Assembly: GCF_012516395.1 (NCBI RefSeq) | Contig: NZ_CP051206.1 | Span: 310,001 to 374,000, forward strand | Direction of reading: 5' to 3' | Source: Dolichospermum flos-aquae CCAP 1403/13F | GTDB taxonomy: Bacteria; Cyanobacteriota; Cyanobacteriia; Cyanobacteriales; Nostocaceae | Length of the DNA stretch: 64,000 nucleotides | Part shown: one piece after another, positions 18,207 to 25,264 of the stretch | Position numbering within the stretch: position 1 is the stretch's first letter | Layout of the letters: each line of letters starts with the position of its first letter | Position numbers and translations under genes: made by a program | The notes under the pieces: model-generated | The model's input: the letters and a program-made list of their open reading frames with translations, nothing else | Databases searched by the model: none | What the model was told of the DNA's origin: nothing

Positions 18207-18377
18207 TTAAGCGGTAACTACTGCTTCTACTGTTGCGGTTTGTTGTTCTTCGTCAATAGCAGTAATAGCCCAACGCAGGGGTTCACCTTGTTTTTGTAAT
18301 TCGGCTGTAATGGCTTTTTCCAATTCTGTGGGGGTTTCTTGTAATTCGATTTCGGCGGTAATAAAGTGAGTTGTCAT
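18207..18377 (-). CDS. Small conserved-looking protein, 56 aa, unknown function
   Basis: This gene was found by direct reading: ATG (minus) at 18375-18377, stop at 18207-18209. The product MTTHFITAEIELQETPTELE... ends in QQTATVEAVVTA. It is acidic, has no membrane segment, and looks like a small alpha/beta fold. The minus-strand AAAGGATT about 12 bases upstream could serve as ribosome-binding site. It lies 52 bp upstream of DUF3326 and is probably co-transcribed with it. I do not recognise a named family. Confidence 0.6.
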   Translation of the reverse strand: MTTHFITAEIELQETPTELEKAITAELQKQGEPLRWAITAIDEEQQTATVEAVVTA

Positions 18378-18559
18378 GATTCTAAATCCTTTGTATTTGT
18401 GATTTTGAGAATACAGAAACTTTTTAGGGATTGGTAATTATCAATTATTTACCTAGTACACAACGGCGTAAGTCAACTAACCATTAAAAATTCATGAAAA
18501 GCTTATACAATCTGCTTTTTTAATTTTTAATTGTTAATTTTTAATTCCGCCCTGCGGTA

Positions 18560-18877
18560 CTACCCTTTCCCAAATTGTGCTTGATAAACGATGTCTTCTT
18601 TTTCTGTTTCAATTTTTAAATCAGAAAGAGGTTTAGCAACACAAAGTAGTGCATAGCCTTGTTTTTGCAAGTCTGGACTTACACCCATACCATCTGCTTG
18701 CTCTACAGTTCCTTCTGTAACCAAAGCCGCACAAGTTGTACAAACACCAGCGCCGCAAGAAGTTGGTAGGTCTAAACCAGTAGCTGAGGCGGCGTTGAGA
18801 ATAGTTTCATCTTCAGGAACTTGCAGAGTATATGTTGTACCTTGGTGGTTAATTTCTACGGTGTAAGTTTTGGACAT
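18560..18877 (-). CDS. Plant-type [2Fe-2S] ferredoxin
   Basis: The 105-aa protein carries the cluster ligands in CGAGVCTTC (about residues 41-49) and the fourth Cys in ALLCVAKP. An ATG four codons upstream (18889) would give MLLYM before the normal MSKTYTVEI start, so 18877 is preferred. Compared with photosynthetic PetF it carries the CGAGVC variant of the loop and a longer C-terminus, so it is likely one of the minor cyanobacterial ferredoxins with a special partner (inference). Confidence 0.9.
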   Translation of the reverse strand: MSKTYTVEINHQGTTYTLQVPEDETILNAASATGLDLPTSCGAGVCTTCAALVTEGTVEQADGMGVSPDLQKQGYALLCVAKPLSDLKIETEKEDIVYQAQFGKG

Positions 18878-18939
18878 ATATAGCAGCAATTTTTGACGAC
18901 AGACAAATATCTTATTCTACTTGATCATATATAGCAATC

Positions 18940-19155
18940 TTGTCTGATCTGAGAAAGTTTATCTTTTTTAATGTTGCTAACTTTTTAGAGGATATTTGTA
19001 CAAAATATATTTTACCTGCTTTGGTGCGTTCAGGGTGGGATATCACCAAGCAAGTCCGAGAACAGGTATATTTTACTGATGGTTGGATTTATGTTCAAGG
19101 GAATCAAACACGCCGGGGAAAGGCGAAAAAAGCCGATTATATTCTTTTGGACTAG
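18940..19155 (+). pseudogene. Type I restriction enzyme R subunit (HsdR), N-terminal fragment
   Basis: The 71-codon frame encodes a segment FLEDICTKYILPALVRSGWD and ends GNQTRRGKAKKADYILLD, which resembles the first 70 residues of HsdR-type proteins (the ADYIL stretch is part of the nuclease fold). It then meets a stop, and the remaining nuclease and helicase are absent. The only start is a TTG. An IS200/IS605-type right end follows directly, which suggests that a transposon-related deletion removed the rest. Confidence 0.55.
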
Positions 19156-19229
19156 ATAACGCCAGGATTCTGGTTTAAGTGGCCTCGTTGAACCAGGAAT
19201 CCCAGTGTCTTTAGACCGGGGAGTGTCAA
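19156..19229 (+). mobile_element. IS200/IS605-type right-end remnant
   Basis: The sequence GGAATCCCAGTGTCTTTAGA followed by CCGGGGAGTGTCAA (about 19194-19228) matches the right-end pattern seen after the full tnpB at 9026-9069 (GAATCCC, hairpin, GGGGAGTGTCAA). Upstream bases resemble the 3' end of a tnpB gene but keep no frame. It abuts the broken HsdR fragment. Confidence 0.6.
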
Positions 19230-19254
19230 TTCGTATCCGCTCAATAAAAAGAGT

Positions 19255-19362
19255 GAAAATGTCAGAATCAGGATTTTTGATTGTTGTTGGGTTGATAAAA
19301 TTTGGGAATTTTTCCTATCATCCTGTAAATCCTTAAATCTTGTAAATCATGATTCTGACAGA
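19255..19362. repeat. Dispersed AGAATCAGGAT/ATCCTGTAAATCC repeat
   Basis: The segment opens TGTCAGAATCAGGAT and closes with CATGATTCTGACAG, enclosing ATCCTGTAAATCCTTAAATC. Related copies lie near 48244-48330, 53184-53215 and 59690-59778. It behaves like a short palindromic interspersed repeat; no gene is present. Confidence 0.55.
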
Positions 19363-19368
19363 TTAATC

Positions 19369-20103
19369 CTATTGAAAACGATAATTGCGATAGCCACGTT
19401 CACCATTCGCATCTCTTATGGATAAACCCGTAGGAATAGCATTACCTTGAGGATCTACTTTTACCCTGACTAAAATTGGTTGTTGTCTACCATTTCTGTT
19501 TTCCTGAACTTGTGAAATATCTTCATTAATCTGTTGTCTTTGTTCTTCAGGAATGAAATAGTTTTCCAACCCATAATTAATTAAACCGTCTTGATAATTA
19601 CCTTTTAAAGCTACCTGATTATTAGATAAATCAACAGGGCGATTACTACTTACTCGGATAGGTTTCCAAGATTGGAGTTCATTCCTATCAAAAGATTGTC
19701 GTTCTTGCAAAATTAGATATAAGGTACTTCCTTGGGAAATTTGTCTACCTCTGCGGGAATTTCTTCGCAACCAATTATTCCAACCTGGTAATCTTCTCAA
19801 AGTTTCGGGACGAGAAATATTATAATCCAAGTTCAATGAAGAACCTCGGACAACATCATTAGGATTTATAGCTACAGTTTGCAAAATTACCGTCTTACCA
19901 GTCATGTCTGTATACATGGCTTGAGAAGGTACAGCCAAAATTAAACCTACTTGAACCAATAAAGGGGCAATTAATCGCCAAATTGGTAAAGGTTTATTAG
20001 CTTTCTGTTCTGTAGCAATAAGATAATCCCGAAAGGTTAACTTTTCAGAAAATTGCATTTCTGGGTTTGAGGTTTTTTTTGATTCAGGGAAGTCATTTTT
20101 CAT
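19369..20103 (-). CDS. GDYXXLXY-family protein (DUF2157 partner)
   Basis: The 244-aa protein has an N-terminal membrane segment (LIAPLLVQVGLILAVPSQAM, about 45-64). It then has the family's beta-rich domain, in which the eponymous motif is degenerate here (VRGSSLNLDYNIS), and the conserved ENYFIPEEQRQQIN. Such proteins sit beside DUF2157/DUF4401 membrane proteins, as here, 263 bp downstream of the DUF2157 gene, and are thought to form a membrane complex of unknown role. The C-terminus is Asn/Arg-rich. Confidence 0.75.
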   Translation of the reverse strand: MKNDFPESKKTSNPEMQFSEKLTFRDYLIATEQKANKPLPIWRLIAPLLVQVGLILAVPSQAMYTDMTGKTVILQTVAINPNDVVRGSSLNLDYNISRPETLRRLPGWNNWLRRNSRRGRQISQGSTLYLILQERQSFDRNELQSWKPIRVSSNRPVDLSNNQVALKGNYQDGLINYGLENYFIPEEQRQQINEDISQVQENRNGRQQPILVRVKVDPQGNAIPTGLSIRDANGERGYRNYRFQ

Positions 20104-20365
20104 GGGATTAATTTAGTAATTGGTAATAGATAATAGGGAAAAATACTTTTCCCATTACTGCTAATTTTTAGATAGGAATTTATCCGCAGAGATTTATATA
20201 GCAAGAATTCAGGAGTCACCGAGTCAGGAGAAAGAAAGTAAGAGTCAAAATCTAATTTTGTGCGAGTAATGTAGCAATATCCGGCAGAATATCCCCTATT
20301 AATTTGTTTTAACTGCTGAATTATTCTTGATGAATATGTCTTCATTCTGATTGAAAATTATCCCA

Positions 20366-22432
20366 TTAATCACCTCTGTTATCACGTCTGTTGTCATCTC
20401 TATTATCTCCTCTACTACTTCTATAATCACTCCCACTATTGCTTCTTTTGTCACCTCTATTATCGCTATTGTCTCCTCTACTACTTCTATAATCACTCCA
20501 ATCACTCCCACTATTGCTTCTTTTGTCACCTCTATTATCGTTATTGCCTCCACTACTACTTCTATAATCACTCCCACTATTGCTTCTTTTGTCACCTCTA
20601 TTATCGTTATTGCCTCCACTACTACTTCTGTAATCACTCCCACTATTGCTTCTTTTATCACCTCTGTTATCGCTATTGTCTCCATGACTACTTTTATTCC
20701 CAGTATTCACGCTATTCACGCTATTCCCACTACCACCACTATTCCCGCTACCACCGCTATTTCCACTATTCCCGCTACCACCACTATTCCCGCTATTCCC
20801 GCTATTCCCGCTATTCCCGCTATTCCCACTATTTCCGCTATTCCCGCTACCACCGCTATTTCCGCTATTCCCGCTACCACCGCTATTTCCGCTATTCCCG
20901 CTACCACCGCTATTTCCACTATTTCCGCTATTCCCGCTATTTCCGCTATTCCCGCTATTTCCGCTATTCCCGCTACCACCACTATTACTAGTTTTAGAAG
21001 TAGTAAAACGACTTTCAAACCAAAGTCCGGCTGCAATGAGAGAATAACCGCAAATACCAAATACTAAAGCCCGGAAAAGAACCTCAGTATTATATTCTAA
21101 AACCCGGCTGATGATTTGCAAGGTAAATAATAATATACCACACCAAAAGGCGGTTCTTTTCCGTAATTTCAACCCTTCTTGAACTAATCCCCAGGCTAAT
21201 ATTGCCAACAAAATGTTGAAGATAAAAATGCCTAGTTCAGTAATTCTGGTGATAGCTTGATGCCAAAAGGGAGTAATCAGAATGAACCCCAAAAAAGTAG
21301 TAATAATGCCAATTCTGAAAAATACTTCCCGACGAAGTGGACTGTTGCTTTGACGAATTAGAAACAACCATTGCAACACTGCCAAACCGCTGAGAATTCC
21401 TAAATCAATAATGGGTAAAGATGGCAATACATTCGATAAATTACTAGTTTGATCGAAGGGATTTAAAAATGATAAACTGCTACTAGAGTCTACAGATTCC
21501 CATTGAGAACGAAAAGACAAAAGATAGAAAACTACCCCAAAACAGATCAAGCCTAAATTACGTGCCAGAGGTTGAAACAATCTATAATTAACTGTGGGAA
21601 AAAGTAAATCGTCATAACTCCAAAGTAAGGCAGGTGGCAAAGCCAAAGCAAAGGAAGCTATCCAAGAAGCTAGATCAGAAAATGTTAAGAGTGGTAAAGG
21701 TCTGAGGTTATATTGCAAAGATATAATAAATGCCACAACTCCCATGCCAAAAATCCACCGGGATCTGCAAATATAAGCTAAGGGAACAAACAGTAACCAT
21801 GATAGTAAGGGCATATGGCGCACAGCTAACCGCGCCCAAGTCAGTTCCCCAGATTCAGATCCTAAATTACCAATTCCTATCCAATAACCGATTTGAATGA
21901 GGACAATGGCCATAATTCCCAAGGAATTGAGGGAAAGACTATAAGCCATGACTAACACTCCAAACCCCCAAGCTAAAAATAACTCAGAAGCTGAACCGCT
22001 AATATTGAATATTTGCCCCATTAACATGAGGGTTGCCCCTAAAATAAAAGCACTGAGAATTAACAATGCTTCTCCGAGTACCCGTTTACCCTCTTGAGAT
22101 TTTTTACCCTGATTTGTGGTAAGTGTAGGTTCTCGCCAAGTCAAAAACCCAGTAATGGCTGTGGAGAGAAATAAACTCATTAACAAGATAAACTTAACAT
22201 CCCGTGACCAACCCTGCCAATTTGCGCCCACAAGGGTCATTAAACCTAAGCCTAATAGTAAACCGCCAATGACAATGGCAATCACACCAAAACTATCACG
22301 GGTAGATTCTTCTATCTTATTAAATTGATGCCGCTTGGCTATTTGGTCATACTGGGAAGAATTAATAATTCCTTCGTCTCGCCAACGTTGTGATTCTTGG
22401 CGGAGTTTTTGCTGAAAATTGTTAAATATCAT
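20366..22432 (-). CDS. DUF2157 membrane protein with long repetitive hydrophilic tail
   Basis: The start at 22432 is chosen because GGAGAGGT stands just before its ATG; a longer frame begins at 22495. The first roughly 480 residues are a normal DUF2157 protein: a short N-terminal domain with RQESQRWRDEGIINSSQYD, then about 12 membrane helices. The last roughly 205 residues are not part of the family. They are a run of Gly-Asn-Ser triplets (encoded by 9-bp DNA repeats, 20713-20985) followed by RGDKRSNSGSDYRSS repeats (20369-20700). The tail is probably disordered and variable in length. The partner GDYXXLXY gene lies downstream. Confidence 0.8.
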   Translation of the reverse strand: MIFNNFQQKLRQESQRWRDEGIINSSQYDQIAKRHQFNKIEESTRDSFGVIAIVIGGLLLGLGLMTLVGANWQGWSRDVKFILLMSLFLSTAITGFLTWREPTLTTNQGKKSQEGKRVLGEALLILSAFILGATLMLMGQIFNISGSASELFLAWGFGVLVMAYSLSLNSLGIMAIVLIQIGYWIGIGNLGSESGELTWARLAVRHMPLLSWLLFVPLAYICRSRWIFGMGVVAFIISLQYNLRPLPLLTFSDLASWIASFALALPPALLWSYDDLLFPTVNYRLFQPLARNLGLICFGVVFYLLSFRSQWESVDSSSSLSFLNPFDQTSNLSNVLPSLPIIDLGILSGLAVLQWLFLIRQSNSPLRREVFFRIGIITTFLGFILITPFWHQAITRITELGIFIFNILLAILAWGLVQEGLKLRKRTAFWCGILLFTLQIISRVLEYNTEVLFRALVFGICGYSLIAAGLWFESRFTTSKTSNSGGSGNSGNSGNSGNSGNSGNSGNSGGSGNSGNSGGSGNSGNSGGSGNSGNSGNSGNSGNSGNSGNSGGSGNSGNSGGSGNSGGSGNSVNSVNTGNKSSHGDNSDNRGDKRSNSGSDYRSSSGGNNDNRGDKRSNSGSDYRSSSGGNNDNRGDKRSNSGSDWSDYRSSRGDNSDNRGDKRSNSGSDYRSSRGDNRDDNRRDNRGD
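20369..20985. repeat. Coding tandem repeats in the 3' end of the DUF2157 gene
   Basis: Two repeat types stay in frame: a 9-bp GGGAATAGC/GGAAATAGC unit (minus strand) copied some 30 times, and an imperfect unit of about 66 bp with the core CACTATTGCTTCTTTTGTCA copied about five times. Expansion or loss of units by slippage is likely. Confidence 0.85.
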
Positions 22433-22664
22433 GACCTCTCCGGTACATAAGTGGAATACCAAATCTAAAATCTTAATTTGGTATGAGTTTGACAAGCATT
22501 AAAACAAGGTTAGCTTCTAGCCAAAAGCCAGAAGCCATACCGGACGAACTTTGCAAACGCCATTTGAATATCGGTCAATGTCTTTTTAGTATGCAGCCAA
22601 ATATATTGATTGCATTGTTCTCATGTAACAGTTTCTCTTCTGATTTAATTTGGTAGAAATTAAT

Positions 22665-23618
22665 ATGCAAAAACCTTCTAATTTATTGCTTAAAGTTACG
22701 CGACAGTTATTTGCAAATGTAGATGAACAAACAAAGTTTATTGATGCTTTAGTTCATCCTCAACCTTTTGCACCTTGTATTCTGTGGTGTCAAGATAAAC
22801 CCGATATTTCGCCTTTTAATGTGCAAACACCAACACATTGGCAACCGCATTTTGTAGATAGGTTATCTTTGGGAGAAAAACCAGGTAAGCATTCTCTCCA
22901 TGAACAAGGATATTTTTACTGTTTAGATTTTTCTTCGGTATTTTCTGCTTCTGTTTTGTTGGCAATTCCCGAATCAATATCTGTAGTTTTTGATATGTGT
23001 GCTGCCCCTGGTGGTAAAAGTGTGTTTGCTTGGAGGGCTTTAAAACCTGATTTATTAATTACTAATGAGGTGATTGGTAAGCGGTTGGGGATGTTAATTT
23101 CTAATTTAAAACGTTGTCAAATTAAACCTAGTGGGGTAATAAATAGGGATTCGAGTATTTTTGCGGAATTATTGCCAGCTTCGAGTAATTTGGTGATAGT
23201 TGATGCCCCTTGTACTGGGCAATCTTTACTAGCTAAAAATGAGAAAGCACCGGGATGTTTTCACGCGACTTCAATTAATAAAAGTGCAAATCGTCAAAAA
23301 CGGATTATTGCTAATTCTGCCCAAGTTGTTGCCCCTCAAGGTTATTTGGCTTATATGACTTGTACTTATTCTGCTGAAGAAAATGAGCAGGTTTGTGAAT
23401 GGTTTTTGGAACGGTTTCCGCATTTTCAAGCGGTGGAAGTTGAGCATTTATCTACTTTTCAATCTCGTTTAACTAGTATTCCTCGTTATCGGATGTTTCC
23501 TCAATATCGGTTGGGTGCTGGTGCTTTTACGGCGTTGTTTAAAAATACGGCGGAAGGTGATATGAACGGGATTGATTTAGACACTATGTCTGCTATGTGG
23601 AGATATCAAAATATGTAA
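22665..23618 (+). CDS. RsmB/NOP2-family RNA (cytosine-5) methyltransferase
   Basis: The protein (317 aa from the ATG at 22665; an in-frame TTG at 22650 would add five residues) has the SAM-binding motif DMCAAPGGKSVFAW (about 110-123), motif IV DAPCTGQ, and motif VI MTCTYSAEENE, whose Cys is the catalytic nucleophile. This is the RNA m5C methyltransferase pattern. It lacks the N-terminal NusB-like domain of RsmB, so a tRNA or rRNA substrate cannot be chosen. Codon use matches its neighbours. It is followed by a damaged insertion sequence. Confidence 0.9.
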   Translation: MQKPSNLLLKVTRQLFANVDEQTKFIDALVHPQPFAPCILWCQDKPDISPFNVQTPTHWQPHFVDRLSLGEKPGKHSLHEQGYFYCLDFSSVFSASVLLAIPESISVVFDMCAAPGGKSVFAWRALKPDLLITNEVIGKRLGMLISNLKRCQIKPSGVINRDSSIFAELLPASSNLVIVDAPCTGQSLLAKNEKAPGCFHATSINKSANRQKRIIANSAQVVAPQGYLAYMTCTYSAEENEQVCEWFLERFPHFQAVEVEHLSTFQSRLTSIPRYRMFPQYRLGAGAFTALFKNTAEGDMNGIDLDTMSAMWRYQNM

Positions 23619-23861
23619 TATTTTTGGATGCTATCGGAATAAAGCCCACCTGCGTGTGATTGACATTAGACCTCTTGCAGAATTGATTTTGTGTTATGAT
23701 GGTTGATTTTTTTAATCTTAATGGGGTGAGATAACTAAAAAGATTGATACCTGGGGTATTTGTAGCGATAGTTGTAATCGCGGAACGTCTGACAGAAAAA
23801 ACATCACCAAAAAAAGATAAAATCAAATTCTGTCATTATCAGAATCTGAGGTGATGAAAAA

Positions 23862-24026
23862 ATGAACTATAAATCCATCCAACAACTAAAACCAAGAGCA
23901 TTTAAGCGTCGCTTTGGAGTGAGAAGAAAGACTTTTAAGAAAATGGTTAAAACTCTCAAAGAATTTCAAACTATTAACAAAAAGAACCAAAGGTCTCTTA
24001 GAGGTTGTTTGAAAAGTATTATATGA
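23862..24026 (+). pseudogene. IS5-type transposase, N-terminal fragment
   Basis: Fifty-four codons from ATG 23862 encode MNYKSIQQLKPRAFKRRFGV followed by RRKTFKKMVKTLKEF, which matches the helix-turn-helix start of cyanobacterial DDE_Tnp_4 (IS5-type) transposases. The frame then enters the MITE at 24001 and ends at 24024-24026, so the last nine residues are MITE-encoded. Confidence 0.65.
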
Positions 24027-24163
24027 AACCCATAATCTCCAAAAACCTAACCCCCCTTCCCCCCTTCCCTACAAGGGAATGGGGGTTTTAAAGCCTCTCC
24101 CCTGGTAGGGGAGAGGTTTGGAGAGGGGTCTGTTTACACATTAAAAACTTTTAAAACATCCTC
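24001..24163 (+). mobile_element. 163-bp MITE, copy 1 (TTA target duplication)
   Basis: Terminal inverted repeats GAGGTTGTTTGAAAAGT and GAGGATGTTTTAAAAGT (15 of 17 match) bound a 163-bp element flanked on both sides by TTA (23998-24000 and 24164-24166). The interior holds two G+C-rich hairpins (ccccttccc...gggaatgggg and cctctcccctgg/taggggagagg). A copy of identical length in the opposite orientation lies at 57521-57683. It codes for nothing and must use a transposase encoded elsewhere. Confidence 0.88.
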
Positions 24164-24182
24164 TTATATAGGTGGAGATAAT

Positions 24183-24419
24183 ATGACTACACCTAAGAAA
24201 AAGCCCAGGAATAAAGAATTAACAGATGAACAGAAAGAGGCAAACAAAAAACTGTCTAGTAAACGAATTTTTGTAGAGCGTATCATAAGAGTTATTAAGA
24301 TTTTTCGCATAGCATCAGAAAGATTTCGTCTTCATAAAGATACTTATGAAAAAGTAATACTGACGATTTGTGGATTGGTTAGGTTACGAATTGATTCTCT
24401 AATTTTACCAAATTTATGA
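24183..24419 (+). pseudogene. IS5-type transposase, C-terminal fragment
   Basis: The 78-codon frame encodes PRNKELTDEQKEANKKLSSK, then RIFVERIIRVIKIFRIASERFR, which matches the end of DDE_Tnp_4 transposases, including the last catalytic Glu (FVERII). The tail after VILTICGLVRLRI is typical of the family. The central DDE residues are missing. Confidence 0.65.
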
Positions 24420-24650
24420 TGTGTTTTAAAAGTATGCAGATTATGAAATAACCATCAGCATTTTTTCCGGGCTATACTAACAGTAACTATCTCTAGCCCT
24501 CATAATTACATCAAGTCTGGCTGACATGAAAACATCCTCAAAGCCAGAAACAGACTGCTTTTTAAATTTTCGGACAGGTCTAATAATTACCTATCAAATC
24601 GGAGAAGAGGTTAATAAAATTGAATCTGAAGCTGTTGATGTAGATAGACA

Positions 24651-24845
24651 TTAGCTACTTAATAAGCTAATTGTAATTATCCCAAAGTCAAAATACCAAC
24701 TTGAAAATTCACCACCAAAGGCAAAAATTCCAACCACCTTTTTACGAAGAAATTGCCAATATAGTCCTTCTAAATCTTGTTTATTAATTGCTAGAAAACC
24801 TGTAAAGCCAGTATCTAACATCGTCCTTTTATTATTAGCGGGCAA
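24651..24845 (-). pseudogene. Fragment of a retroviral-type (clan AA) aspartic protease gene
   Basis: The frame contains MLDTGFTGFLAINKQDLEGLYW, the DTG active-site segment of small bacterial clan AA aspartic proteases. Its upstream part is replaced by a GCGGGCA/TGCCCGC palindrome (24838-24854), so the first eight residues come from the repeat. The downstream part ends early. A complete family member is about 120 residues. The stretch before it (24420-24650) shows no gene I can support. Confidence 0.45.
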
Positions 24846-24880
24846 GATGCCCGCACTACAAGAAATTTTGGGATATTTTT

Positions 24881-25138
24881 TTAATTGGAAGTCTTTAAAG
24901 AAATTAGGGTTGAATTTGCTGCTGATTCCAACTTAGGTATTTCCTGGGGTACTTCCACCGGGTTGATTGTAGAAATATTGCTGAGGTTATAACCAAAAAT
25001 CTGATCATAGTTAGAGGCAACAGCTAAAAATGCCCCACCTAAAATATATATTGGTAATGGGACAGAAAAACCTTGTAACCACTTAAAAAACTCTGCGAAT
25101 GCAAACAGAACAAAAAAGCATACAAACCAAACTCTCAT
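24881..25138 (-). CDS. Small membrane protein, 85 aa, unknown function
   Basis: The protein MRVWFVCFFVLFAFAEFFKW has one N-terminal hydrophobic segment (about 2-20) and a second (LPIYILGGAFLAVAS, about 28-42), followed by a hydrophilic tail rich in Pro, Glu and Ser. Its layout resembles small conserved cyanobacterial proteins of unknown role. It has normal codon use and no overlap with other genes. I cannot assign a family name. Confidence 0.6.
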   Translation of the reverse strand: MRVWFVCFFVLFAFAEFFKWLQGFSVPLPIYILGGAFLAVASNYDQIFGYNLSNISTINPVEVPQEIPKLESAANSTLISLKTSN

Positions 25139-25264
25139 GATTTCATCTGTTCCTGACTAAGTTATCTTTTCACTTATTTTAGTAGGCACGGGGTAGGCAC
25201 GGGGGCGCTACCCCTACATTAAATCCAAATCTTTTATATAATTAATTTTGCCTGCCGCCTATAA

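Larger units (their letters stand above)
23660..24420 (+). mobile_element. Decayed IS5-type insertion sequence carrying a nested MITE
   Basis: A left end with AGACCTCTTGCAGAATTGAT (23668-23687) is followed by a transposase start (23862), a MITE (24001-24163), and a transposase C-terminus (24183-24419). No matching right end is seen after 24420, and the central catalytic region is missing, so the element is dead. The order is N-terminus, MITE, C-terminus. Confidence 0.65.

Noticed and set aside
20351-21067. A plus-strand frame of 238 codons rich in Ile, Thr and Ala repeats
   Set aside because: It is the antisense of the coding repeats in the DUF2157 gene, whose frame continues into a real membrane domain.
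24526-24654. A 42-codon plus-strand frame starting MKTSSKPETDCFLNF
   Set aside because: It has no clear ribosome-binding site or recognisable family and lies in a field of decayed mobile DNA.
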